From Mesostigma viride (taxonomy: Eukaryota > Streptophyta > Mesostigmatophyceae > Mesostigmatales > Mesostigmataceae): 30,000 bases of DNA. The stretch lies in contig RPFO01000089.1 of assembly GCA_009746045.1 (NCBI GenBank), positions 525,958 to 555,957 of the forward strand, written 5' to 3'. Positions 1 to 10,273 of the stretch are shown piece after piece. The notes below the pieces were generated by a model, which was not told the origin of the DNA, made no database searches, and saw only the letters and a list, made by a program, of their open reading frames with translations. Position 1 is the stretch's first letter; each line of letters starts with the position of its first letter. The position numbers and the translations under genes are program-made.

Positions 1-3000
1 GCCCCATTTCTCGAGGTATGTGGTCACGTTTCCCACGTGCCGCACCCTTGCCAGGGGCTCTCCGTTGTTGCCCTTCGCCTCTATCCCGTCGTGCTCATTC
101 CAGTGCGTCTCAGGTCGAACGTTAGCGGGTAGCAGCGCCGTGAAATGGCGGTAACTATAAAACCGGATGAGCGCAAATAGGTGCAAGTCCACTGTGCACT
201 TCTTGCCATCCACCATCAACTGCACCCCCTCCACTGTCACTGGCACATCCCCTCCCTTGTACTTCCTGCATGGCAGCGTTTTCCAGTTGTGGAGGTTGCA
301 GAAGGCCAGGTATGGGGGCATCTCAGCGAACATGCGCGGGTGGAAGCACAGTGGTTCAGGATACTGCTCACCTTCCGTGGCGTGCGCTTGATGTGCCCAC
401 AGCGATGACTGGCACGCTTTTTTGATGCGGTCGGTGACGGACAGCGGCGTGGGGTGAGCTTCTTCGCGATACGAGAGGTCCATCAGCAAAAAGGGAGGCT
501 CCTCGGTGACGCGGGGGGGACGGCACTTCCAGTTGCCCTCTGTGATGTTGCAAAATGCTACATGGTCAAGCAACAGTCTCACCGTTGCATCTGGGACGCC
601 CTCTCCCGTTGGCTTCACATCTGTGGATACCCTCGCAAGCGCATCTCGTAGCTTGTCCCTTGCCTCATCCAGCTTGTCTTGGTAGAAATCACCCGGCGTG
701 CCAAAGGCTAGGTACCACACACACTGCATCAGCCGCCATCCCACCTCGCATCGTTCACTGCACTGGGCCTCTCCACGCGCTCTCCCAACTATCAAAGTCA
801 GCCCCCACATGCGTCCCCAGTAGGACGCGAGGATCAACGCCCAGACAAACATGATACCTGCGTCCACATGGCAGCCTGATTCCTCGTTGGTGAAGGTGAC
901 TTTGTTTGGGTACAGGGGGCGCTGGTGGTGTGCACTATAAGCGTTATCGGTCATGACACAGAACCGACAATATGTTTCCTTGCTCTTCTTCTCATCGGTC
1001 GCTAAGTTCCTCGGCTCCGCCTCCTCCTCCTCCTCCTCATCACTCGACACCACGATTGTCTCCACCTTCTTCCCATGCTTGCCCTTTGCTGTCTTCCCTC
1101 CTGTCAGACTTCCCCCCCTCCTTGGCCTTGCCCTTCCCCGCCTGACCCTGTTTCCCCTGCTCCACCTTAATTGCTTCCGCCCCCCCGGCGCTGCTCCCCT
1201 CCTTGGCCTTGCCCTTCCCCGCCTGACCCTGTTTCCCCTGCTCCACCTTTGCTTCCGCCCCCCCGGCGCTGCTCCCCTCCTTGGCCTTGCCCTGCCCCGC
1301 CTGACCCTGTTTCCCCTGCTCCACCTTTGCTTCCGCCCCCCCGGCGCTGCTCCCCTCCTCGGCCTTGCCCTTCCCCGCCTCCTCCTGCTTCACACGCTTC
1401 CCCTTTGCTGCCGCCCCTCTGGTCTTGACCCCCAGGCTCCTCAGGCTTGGCTTCCCCCCCCTCCTCCTGCTTCACCCGCTTGAATCCTGTTTGCTGCCGC
1501 CCCTCTGGTCTTGACCCCCTCCTCAGGCTTGGCTTCCCCCCCCTCCTCCTGCTTCACCCACTCCACCTTCGCTGCCTCCCCCCCGGCGCTGCTCCCCTCC
1601 TCGTCCTTGGCTTTCCCCGCCTCCTGCTTCCCCTGCTCCACCTTCGCTGCCTCCCCCCGGCGCTGCTCCCCTCCTCGTCCTTGGCTTTCCCCTCCTCCTG
1701 CTTCACCCACTCCACCTTCGCTGCCTCCCCCCCGGCGCTGCTCCCCTCCTCGTCCTTGGCTTTCCCCGCCTGCTGCTTCACCTGCTCCACCTTCGCTGCC
1801 TCCCCGGCCCCGGCGCTGCTCCCCTCCTCGTCCTTGGCTTTCCCCGCCTCCTGCTTCACCTGCTCCACCTTTGCTGCCTCCCCCCCGGCGCAACCCCCCT
1901 CAGGCTTGGCTTCCCCCGCCTCCTCCTGCTTCACCCGCTCCACCTTTGCTGCCTCCCCCCCGGCGCTGCCCCCCTCCTCGGCTTCAGCTTCCCCCGCCTC
2001 CTCCTGCTTTCCCCGCTCCACCTTTGCTGCCTCCCCCCCGGCGCTGCCCCCCTCCTCGGCCTCAGCGTCCCCCGCCTCCTCCTGCTTCCCCCGCTCCACC
2101 TTTGCTGCCGCCCCCCCGGTGTTGCCCCCCGGCACCTCGGCCTGCCTTGTCCCCTCCTGTGTCAATGTACTCGCTTGCTGCTCCGCTGGAATGCCCCCTG
2201 ACCGGCCTGTGGCCCCAGTGCATCCGATGTACTGACGACACCCTGCACAATTACGGCACACAAGGCAAATACCATGCAGAAGGAACGCATCCGCCACATG
2301 CAGTGGACGTCAGTAACGGATGTTGCAATGTTGCTGGAGGGAGGTCAATCGACCGCACCCGTACATACAAGGGGCAATTATTTATGCGTCATACCCAAAA
2401 CAGGAAGAAACTGTGCCACCACTGACCTTGCCATCAACATGGACGGAGTTGGAGACCAACTGCAGCGCGGCATTTGCAAGGGCACAGGCTGTGTTGTTCA
2501 TCAGGTCCACCGCTGGACTCCCCGATCCCGAGTTTTCTTCCTTGCACAAAGCATCCACTTCCGTGATTGTCGCGTTGTTGGCTGCCAACTGCGGCAATGA
2601 GGCCAGTGCTCGCTTCAGCAGGAACTCGGCAATTGCAATCACGGTGGGCCCTGGCACGATTTCCAGTCCTACACATGCTTGCCCCGCATGTGCCTCCCCC
2701 ACGTCTGCATCCACCGCAGTTGACATGCTTGCTCGCAGCTCCTCTCTGCCGCTGGCTTCGTTGCCATGTTCCTCCACCCGCTGCCTCTTGCCTTTCCGAT
2801 CCTGTTCCTCGCGCTTCTTCGCCGCCTCTCTTTCCCTCTCTTCCTCTCTCTTTTCTGCTGCCTCTCGTGCCCTGCTCCAGGTAATGATGTGCTTCCTTAG
2901 GCGTTCTTTCTGCATTACAGAATTGGACGATATGCACGTCAAAGGAAAGCCAACCAAGCAGCAACATTACCAACCATGTAGCGGCAGGGTCAGTGCAGAG

Positions 3001-3306
3001 GCCAGCACCATAACTGCCTTTGTCTTGTACTCCTACCACACACATTAGGTAAGACTGCTGGCATGGCAGCCTGCATCACAGCAATAAATTGCCGCCAACT
3101 AAAATAAGAGAGTGACTCACCGCTACACTTCCCTGAAGTGTACTGGTCACAACTCCATTCTTTACAAATTTCAGGCTGCTCCACAGCTCCTTATTTTGTT
3201 GCTTCCATTTTTTCAATTCCTGTCGCATGTATATTGCCCCCGCCTCACGCTTCCATGCATGGGTCGCCATGTACGTCAAACTTTGCTGATGCTTCAGAGA
3301 AGTCAA
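1..3306 (-). CDS. Multi-exon gene, 3' part: charged-repeat protein with C19/USP-like domain (partial)
   Basis: The gene runs off the left edge. Proposed exons, in transcription order, are about 3270-3121 (acceptor uncertain), 2909-2427 and 2231-1. Donors AGCG|GTGAGT and CAAG|GTCAGT and acceptors ATGCAG and GTCAG join in phase 0. Exon 2 encodes a Lys/Glu/Arg-rich probable coiled coil. The last exon encodes 20-22-residue repeats of the type GGEAAKVEQVKQEEAGKAKDEEGSSA-like composition, an acidic stretch (IVVSSDEEEEEE, 1056-1021), then about 350 residues with no stop from 1080 to the edge. That domain contains NEESGCHVDAG (Cys codon 873-871), LFALIRFYSYRHFTALL (His 147-145) and HWNEHDG (Asp 90-88). 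Order and spacing recall the Cys, His and Asp boxes of USP (C19) peptidases; this assignment is inference. The repeat region changes frame at about 1650, 1430 and 1120, all in G/C runs, so the gene may be damaged or the sequence may hold indel errors. Confidence 0.55.
1095..2130 (-). repeat. Coding tandem repeats (60-66 bp), Lys/Glu/Ala-rich
   Basis: About fifteen imperfect units encode variants of AAKVEQ-KQEEAGKAKDEEGSSAGG on the minus strand. C-run length between the Pro/Gly-coding parts varies: most copies have 7 C, while the copy near 1651-1657 has 6, which shifts the frame. Left-hand copies (1100-1400) are a diverged subtype with KVEQGKQGQAGKGKAKEG. The product would be a KEKE-like, highly charged and probably disordered linker ahead of the C-terminal domain. 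Confidence 0.8.
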
Positions 3307-4319
3307 CCGGTTGTTTGCATTCCCTCACCTGTATTCAACGGCAACGCCAAAACGGAATCCCAACGCATGCGGAGCGGGGGAACAAGTCAGAAATCAACGC
3401 TGCCACGGTGAGCCGGCAGATGATGAGGCAGACACGACAATGCACTGGGTGCATGGCAACTATGCATGTGAACACTGACGGTAGCACTCACATGCCTAAC
3501 CAGCATTTTCTCTGTTTCCCCCGGGTTAGAGTGTAAGGCCTATGCCAGCCCAGCTAAACAACAAAACAACACATCCTAAACTGCGCTAACTGACATGGGC
3601 AACAAACATGGCCAATGGAGGACAAGGAACCAAGTAGGATCATCCAACAGGATCACGGTATTATGGCAGCTTGCATGCAGTAAATCATATCAAGCATGGT
3701 TGGCTCACCACATTGAAGTATTGTCACATCATTACAACAAGGGTAAGCTCAAATAAACTAGTCGTGGCCACTATCTACAGGCAGTATAACGAATGCAACC
3801 CATGCAACATGGTGCTCACTACAACGCTTCCTTATCTGCGCAATAAAACGTACAGGGACATTGCATGGCGGCCCCTCAGCTTTTGAGCGCTGTGATGCCG
3901 CTGCGACGATAGGGTGGTCAACTGCGACGATAGGGTGAACACAACCATACCCACATCATCCTTGCCACAATACGTTTTATGAATCCCCTCAAACCTTTGC
4001 GAGAAGCTATACTCTGCGACAGCGTCCCCTGGCGACGACATATACGCATATGCGTTCTCAGCTACTATATTCATTAATTCCCATGGCAGCCGTCTTGTGA
4101 GGGGTCCGACGTACCTTTGCTGCCAGAGATTCTTCTGCGAATGCGGTTGCCGCTGTGCACTTTGCCACCCAGCGTGCTTCCCAGGCCCGCGTGTCCTCCA
4201 TCGATACACAACAGAGGCTGTCCTGACTGCGAAAGACTTAATTACCAATGTCTTCGTCGTCAATTAACGCGTCTTCTACGTCTTCCACAGTGTGCATGCG
4301 TATAGCTAGCCAGCTATGT
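3307..4319. other. Unassigned region, possible upstream exons of the minus-strand gene
   Basis: No recognisable product. On the minus strand an open stretch at about 4260-3940 encodes a peptide including AENAYAYMSSPGDAVAEYSF and ends near a GTATGG donor-like site. It could be an upstream exon of the gene to its left, but no family is recognised. A 16-bp sequence, CTGCGACGATAGGGTG, occurs twice in direct orientation about 20 bp apart near 3900-3936. Otherwise nothing is seen. Confidence 0.25.
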
Positions 4320-4642
4320 CGCGGTTTACGATCCAGTTAACGATAACGGCCCCGTAACCAGCCCAGTACCTAATATTGGGGCAGCTATGGCGCCGTACCC
4401 ACTACCTGACCCGTCCCGTATACCCCAACGTAACCTGAACCGAAGCCGATCACGCCCCCGTAAACATAACCGGCCCAGTTACTGGGCCGTACCGAATCTC
4501 GGGGCCAATATTCCGAATGGTACCGTAACCGGTCCGGTAACCCAAACCGCCAACGAATACGGACCCGTAACCTGCCCCGTCGAAGTTACCGGGCAGGTTA
4601 CGGGGGCGTCGAAGTTACCGGACAGGTTACGGGGGCTTCAAA
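4320..4642. repeat. GTAACC/GGTTAC motif cluster with inverted and 29-bp tandem repeats
   Basis: About ten variants of CCGTAACC or its complement lie within 320 bp. Perfect 14-bp inverted arms CCCGTAACCTGCCC (4564-4577) and GGGCAGGTTACGGG (4591-4604) are separated by 13 bp. A 29-bp unit starting CGTCGAAGTTACCGG is repeated in tandem at 4578-4606 and 4607-4635, differing at one base. The cluster directly abuts the broken 3' end of the LINE. Confidence 0.75.
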
Positions 4643-7600
4643 TTAACTCCTAGTGTTGCGCAGCATCTTGGTGACGGCGCCGTCGAGTGGTTGCTCCAGC
4701 TCCTGCGTCAGTGTCCACGTCTCGGCGCCGTAGGTCAGGATCGGCAGAATGACGACCTTGAAGAGGTCATGCTTGACGATCCGGGGTAGGGCGGGGTTGC
4801 TCCATTGACCAGCGGCGGTGGTCATGGAGGTGCGCCCACGCCGTGCCGATCCGTGTCGTCATGTCGTCCTCGCAGTCGGGAAGCCAACTGCCGAGCAGCT
4901 TGAAGCGGCCTGAAGGAGGGTAGTTGACCTCGGCATCGTCTAAGAGGCGGAGTGTGGGTGGGGGCCCTGCCATGCCGAGGGCCAGGGCCTCCGTTTTGGG
5001 GCTGATTTCTAGACCAACCGCCCGAGCCTCGAGCGCCAGGCAGTCCAGCCAAAGTTGGGCAGACTCTGGTTTCTCGATGAGCGTGATGTCGTCGGCATAT
5101 ATGAGGTCAGCTAGTAAATTCAGCTTGTTAGTCGGCCCCCCTTCTCCAAGCTCGTTCGTGATCGCTAGGCCAGGGGCACGGCCTGCAATGCTAGCAAAGC
5201 GAGCACGTGCCTGGCGCATAACATAATCCACTACAATAATAAACAGGTACGGCGACAGGACGCAACCCTGCCAGACGCCGGTCTGCAGTGGGCATGGCGG
5301 GGTAATGCCGTGTTGAGTGCGCACCGAAGTGGTCGACCCCTCATACAGCGTGCGGATGACGGTAATCAGGGGAGTGGGGACGCGAGCGCGAGCAAGTACA
5401 GCCCATAGAGCGTCCCAGAGGACAGAATCAAAAGCCTTGATGAAGTCGACGAAGATCAGGATGGCGGGAAACTCACCAGGTTGCAGGAGAGCGATTTCCT
5501 CGAAGAGGCGACGCGCGACGAAGATGGCCATGACGGTGTTGCGCCCAGGACGGAAGCCCATTTGACTTTCCCCAAGGTGACAGTCGAGAGCAGAACGAAG
5601 GCGGTTGAGGATCATGCGCATGAACAACTTAAGTGCGGCGCTCTGGATGCAGACTCCTCTGTAGTTGGCGGGGTCGTCAGGGGAACCTTTGTTTTTGTAC
5701 AGCATAATACGGTAGCTGTGCTGCCACTCAGGAATCGGCGGCGCGTCGGCAAGCAGGATCCGGTTGCAGACGTCAAGCAGGAACCCCGTGAGCGCCGTCA
5801 GCTTAATCACCGGGGCTGGGAGCTGGTCAGGTCCAACGGCGGCATAGAAGCGGAGTTGCTTGGCGGCGGTGCTCAGCTCGAGCTCGGTGAACGGCGGGAG
5901 CTCGTTGGGGTCGGCCAGGGGTTCCGTCAGGGCTGGGTACGTGTAGTCCTGCTCAGCGGCGGGCGGCGTGGGCGGCGCAGGGACGTCCGCCGGTGCTACT
6001 GCCAGGCGTGCGGCCGCCAGAGGGCCAAGCGGCGGAGGCGGCGGGGGGGCGCCGAGCAGCCGGGACTGGGAGGAATACCACTGGTCGAGCTGCTGCTGCG
6101 GTGAGCCAGAGAGCGTCCGCGGCGCCGGCTGCGCGCCGCCGGCGGGCCGTTGGGCGTGACGCAGGCGGGTCCAGGCGTACTTGCCGTGCTGGTCCTTGAG
6201 GTGGGCGAAGTACTCGCGGACATGAAGGTCCTCCTGCTCCTTGGTCGCCTGCCGGATGGCCGAGTGGTAATCGGCTTTGAGGCGGGCGTAGCGGGCGGGG
6301 TCGCTGTTGTCGCGCAGGGCTTGCCGGGCCTGGATGACGGCGGGGAGCCGGTGCAGGCTGGTGAAGCGGGGCGGGCGGCGGGGGGCAGTAGGGCCCCGGC
6401 CGCGGGCAGCTTGTCAGCGAGGTGCCGAAGGGCCGATGCCGGGCCGGCAGCGAACAGCTGGGCGTGGCTGGCCGGGATGTCCAGCGCGTCGACGAACGCC
6501 TCTGCGGCGCGCTTGTGGGCGCGTTTTTCAGGGAAGTCCTCCAGAGCGTCGTCAGATTTCTCGAGCAACTGAAGTGTGCGCAAATCAGGTGGTGCCACGT
6601 GCTTACGAAAGGGCGAGGGGAATCGCAGGCGGATGCGGGCGGTGACGATGCGATGATCGGAGCGCACCAGGGGGATCACATGCGAGCGAGCAGCTAGTAC
6701 AGATCCTTGATGACGCTTGCGCATTACAACATAGTCAATGCAGCGTTCAGTGCCAGTTGGCGAGGTGTGTGTGACCAAAGCATCTGGACTATGTGGAAAG
6801 CGGGTGTTGGCAGTGACCAAATCGCATGTCGTAAGCAAATCAGCAAAAAGTTCAGTGTTGGCATTGGAGACCGTACCGTTGGGGGCGTGCTGACATCCGC
6901 CAGTACCCGGTGGTAGCGTGGCGTTGGCGTCCAGCAGCAGAGCGAGGTAGTTGCGACCAGGGATGCCGTTCGCCAGGTTCTCCAGCGCTGCAAAGAAGTC
7001 CTTGCGGTCTTGTTCTGGGTGGCCGGAGTGGGGTGCGTAACCAACGCCCACCGTCAGGGCGTAGGTCGAGTGGCCCTCCATCGAATGAAAAGTGGCCACG
7101 AGGAGCCGAGCGTTGACCAGCTGGGGTTCGCCCATGTGGCGTACGGCGAGCGGGGAGCAGAGGAGACCGACGCCCCCGTTCCCGGTGCCGTCGCCGCCTC
7201 CGTAGTAGAACCGCCAGCCGTCGATGTCGTCAGCAACAAGGGCAGTTGATCCGCGGGCCGATGCAGTGCGCCTGTGTTCTTGGATTCCCAGGATGGCGAT
7301 ATTATTGTCGATGCAGAAACCAATAAGATTGGAGACTCGATGGCACTGACAGTCGTCACTGCGCAGGCAGTGACAGCGGTCAGCGTCGGGCTGGAGCGTG
7401 CGGGCGTTGAAGGTGGCGATGACCAAGGGCGCGCGTTGACCGAAAAGGGGGGTGCAGGCGGGGGTGGGGGCGGAGATGGAGCAGGGTGGTGATGGGGGTG
7501 GGGGTGGAGGTGGTGGGGTAGGGGGGGCGGGTTGGGGACTTATGCTTTCAATCACCGTTTCGATTCTTCCTGCCAACGCGTCGAGGCGACGCCGACGGTT

Positions 7601-7828
7601 GGCTCGGGTGGCCAGGTAGAATGAGTCTGCGTCTGCACGCATAAGAAATGCGTGCAGTCTGAGGAGGTTTCGGAGGCGGCCGCGCGAGGCGGGGCGAACC
7701 TGGCTCACTGCCGACCCGTTGCTCTCTCTCCGACAGCCCGAGGGCTGCGAAGGCAAAGGGGCGGGAAGGGGAGTTAGGCAGATCCCACTGCTAGAGCCGC
7801 GGAGCCGCGGGGCCGCGAGCGTCGTCAT
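4643..7828 (-). pseudogene. LINE ORF2: AP endonuclease and reverse transcriptase, frameshifted
   Basis: The start ATG at 7828 overlaps the ORF1 stop as ATGA. After a Pro-rich N-terminus (about 130 residues) comes an APE-type endonuclease: ATFNARTL (N141), GIQEHR (E184), GYAPHSG, LLLDANA (D300, N302), CIDYVV (D365) and RSDHRIV (H392). Near 6380 a C-run loses the frame; the coding sense continues one frame over (RFTSLHRLPAVIQARQALRD ...). The RT follows: QMGFRPGRN, FVDFIKAFDSV, GVWQGCVLSPYLF and YADD at 5099-5088. The usual Arg in the GVRQGCPLSP box is Trp here. A second shift near 4800-4825 separates the RT from ILTYGAETWTLT, and the frame ends at 4643 without the usual C-terminal part. The catalytic residues are intact but the ORF is broken. 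Confidence 0.88.
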
Positions 7829-9291
7829 TGATAGGAGAGAAGGGTTCGCAGCGCGGGCTCCGGCTCAGGTGCAAAGCGAACGAATTTATTAGGGGGACGG
7901 CCAAGCCTGGCAGCCATACCTGAGCTGAAGTTGCCCCGGCGGATCCCCACACGTGCTGGGGAGCAGGTGACCGTCGATGCCGGTGGCGATGGCGGTGACG
8001 GCGGGGGCCGAGCAGGGGGCTGGGGCGCTGGCACGGCGGTATCCATGGGGGTCGCCGTCATTGGAGGAAGGTCCTGGCCGTTAATGCGGACGATGAAGAC
8101 GCCATTAAAGAGGCGGGCATAGATGCTGCACCGTAGTTGCGGGTTGGCCTGCTTGGCTGCCCGAGCCTCGTGGACCTCCGGCCGGTTCAAAGCGGCAGCC
8201 CGGGCCTCAAGCTGCTCCGGGGTATAGTAATCGTCGATGCTCAGTTGGGTATCGTGGAGGTTCCGGCGGGCCTTCTGCACCTGCAGTTTGTCCTCCTTGC
8301 GGTGGAATTCCACCAAGACAGGGGCGGTGGGGCCGCCGAGCCGTCGTGCCGTTTTGATGACGACGCTTTGGGCCACGCCGAGCTTCCCCAGGAAGGGGTC
8401 GCCCCGGAGGTAGGTGCCCAGGCGTGCATCGTTGACGTTCGAGGGGACGCCACGTACCACAATACTGCATGAGCGAATGGGTTCGTGCATAGCATCCCTT
8501 GTGCTGGCCTTGACGGCTGTTTTGATTTCGTTGATGAGCTCCGTAGGGTTCTGAAGCGTGGCGGCATAGGTGGTCTTGGCAGGAGTTATGGAGGCGGCAA
8601 GTTGTTGCTGGAGCTGGTGGAGGAGCTGCTGCTGCTGCTGCAGCCCTGCTGCAATGTGGGTGATGGCGGAGTGGATGGAGGTGTCGGCGTGTGAGGAATG
8701 GGCGTGGTGGGTGGCGAGGTGGTTGTGGACAGGGTTGAGGGCAGCGTTGAGGAGGGAGGGAGGCGATCGAAGCAGGTATTGGCGACTTGCTTGGCGGTGA
8801 TGTTGATGGCGGCCAACAGTGGGGTCGGCTCCCAGGTCCAGAGAGGCCATGACAAAGCGCTCAAGGGCGCTGTCGGAAAGACGGGAGCACGTCCACCAGA
8901 CTGCGAGGCAGAGGTCAGTGTCGTCGGGGTCGTCGTGGAGAAAGTCCGACAGGTGGGTAACCTGTTGGTTGCAGTCCCGGATCTCGCACTTTTTCTCGGC
9001 AGCCAGGTGCAGGATGGTGAGGGCGGCAGCTCGGGACAGGCGCATGATGGCGTTAAGGCCTGGCCATTTGCCAGGTAAAAATGCGGCAGCTTCCTCGGCA
9101 GAAAAGGCCTCCTATCGGGTATCCATGGCAGGGTCGCTGTTCGGCGGAGCGGTGGAGTGGAGCGGCTGGATGCTGACAGTGGCGTCCGGCATAGCGTGCA
9201 AGGGTGTTTCCAATGACGCCATGGCTTCATCAGCGAGTTGGTGCAGGGCCGCGGACGCTTGTGATTGCTGGGATGAGTCGTATTCCGCCAT
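7825..9291 (-). CDS. LINE ORF1 protein (coiled coil plus RRM-like domain), one in-frame TAG
   Basis: Reading from ATG at 9291-9289 (MAEYDSSQQSQ...) the frame is open for 59 codons, meets TAG at 9114-9112, then continues in the same frame (EAFSAEEAAAFLPGKW) to TGA at 7827-7825. Without the stop it would be about 487 residues. A Gln-rich heptad-like segment (GLQQQQQLLHQLQQQLA) suggests a short coiled coil. Next comes an RRM-like section (SIVVRGVPSNVNDARLGTYL ... PVLVEFHRKEDKLQVQKARR) and a C-terminal DDYYTPEQLEARAA block, like the RRM and C-terminal domains of L1-type ORF1p. The tail is Pro-rich. An internal ATG at 9045 could start a 406-residue product. Its role is binding element RNA into RNPs. 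The stop probably marks decay. Confidence 0.75.
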
Positions 9292-10273
9292 ATCGAGCTG
9301 AAAAACAGCGATATTTGCTGGGCAGGGCGGTGCCGGTATCTTCGGAAATATTGAGCGATAGCTGTAGAAAATTATATCAGCGTGTTCGTCTTCAAAAGAC
9401 GAGTCTAATACGTAATAATATGTATGCCGGTTTCCAGGGTTTCCGCATGAAAGTTGGGTGAGAAACTGGAAAAAACTACGTTTCCTTTGCCCCAGTACCT
9501 CAACAAACTCGTAGAAACCTAATTATCAACCTTTGGACGCATCATCATGGTCGTGCCACCCAACAGCCACTGAAATTCGCGCGAAAACTGGCGAGATCTA
9601 CCTGCCGCCATCGCCGTCGTCTTCACCTTTGTCCCGCGAAAATGCCTGATTTGTACATATTTGTTTGCAGCTGTCACAAAAAAAATACCAAAAATACCAG
9701 GATTTTTTCTTGAATTCTATGAGATGTTTCTGACCTATGTTGAAAGTTTCAGACCAAAAATCGCATGTTTAATAGGTTTGCCACGTGTCAGATTACAACG
9801 CGATACATCGCGTTCTAACCCTACAACGCGATGTATTGCGTTGTAAAAAAACACGGGTCCTAGTTACAGGGTTGTGGGCACCACGGAGTTCTGGAGTCAC
9901 AGATTAAAATGTGGGCATACTAAACTAAAGACAACGGCATAGAACACTCAATGGAATATGATAAGATTCCTTGTTTATTTATTTAAATAATAGCCGGATC
10001 GATCGTCACAGGCAGCAAGGGAGCTCCTATGTTTATTGAATACAGCAGTTTCTATGAAAACTATCAACAGCCACACATCCAGCTCGCGGGGTCTACTCTG
10101 ATGTCTGTGGCAGGCAGGCCCAAATTAATCCAGTCCATGCCTCACCCTTTGGAAGCGCAGAGAGAACCCCCGCCAGCGCCGCCAGACCGTGTGGCCCAAC
10201 AAATTTTCAGGTTTTATCTGTACATTCACGTAGGGGCAAGCCCCTGCCAGCCCTCTACAAAAAATTTAGCCCT
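9292..10273. other. Intergenic: possible LINE 5' UTR and HSP70B 3' UTR
   Basis: No gene is recognised. The left part (about 9292-9700) may be LINE 5' UTR, and the right part (about 9900-10273) should hold the 3' UTR of HSP70B. A canonical algal TGTAA signal on the minus strand is not seen close to the stop; the nearest is around 9864. A pair of palindromic repeats lies at 9795-9844. Confidence 0.4.
9795..9844. repeat. Two direct copies of a 22-bp near-palindrome
   Basis: Both copies begin ACAACGCGAT and end with a GCGTT(G/C)T arm, so each is an imperfect palindrome. They occupy 9795-9816 and 9823-9844, with a 28-bp period. The spacer contains TAACCCTA-like sequence. Function unknown; it could be a transposon end or a binding site for a dimeric protein. 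Confidence 0.7.

Larger units (their letters stand above)
4643..9291 (-). mobile_element. Non-LTR retrotransposon (LINE), degenerate and 3'-truncated
   Basis: Reading from right to left, the element holds ORF1 (RNA-binding type), ORF2 with AP endonuclease, and reverse transcriptase. It is on the same strand as the flanking HSP70B gene. The 5' boundary is not defined; up to several hundred bases beyond 9291 may be 5' UTR. At 4643 ORF2 stops shortly after its RT/thumb-like region (ILTYGAETWTLT), and no 3' UTR, poly(A) or simple tail is seen before the GTAACC cluster. No target-site duplication could be recognised. An ORF1 with an RRM-like core and coiled coil plus an APE endonuclease is typical of L1/I/Jockey-like elements; exact clade is uncertain. 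Confidence 0.9.

Noticed and set aside
1447-2425. Plus-strand Pro/Ser/Leu-rich frames of 262-304 residues
   Set aside because: Antisense of the Lys/Glu repeat exon; the minus strand has splice sites and continues into a long open domain.
4564-4635. CRISPR-like repeat pair
   Set aside because: Only two adjacent 29-bp units without unique spacers, in a eukaryotic genome.
5481-6572. Plus-strand open frames over the LINE
   Set aside because: Antisense to the reverse transcriptase and linker; residue composition is that of a shadow frame.
9112-9114. TAG recoded as glutamine, as in some ulvophycean algae
   Set aside because: HSP70B terminates with TAG exactly at the conserved C-terminus, so TAG acts as stop here.
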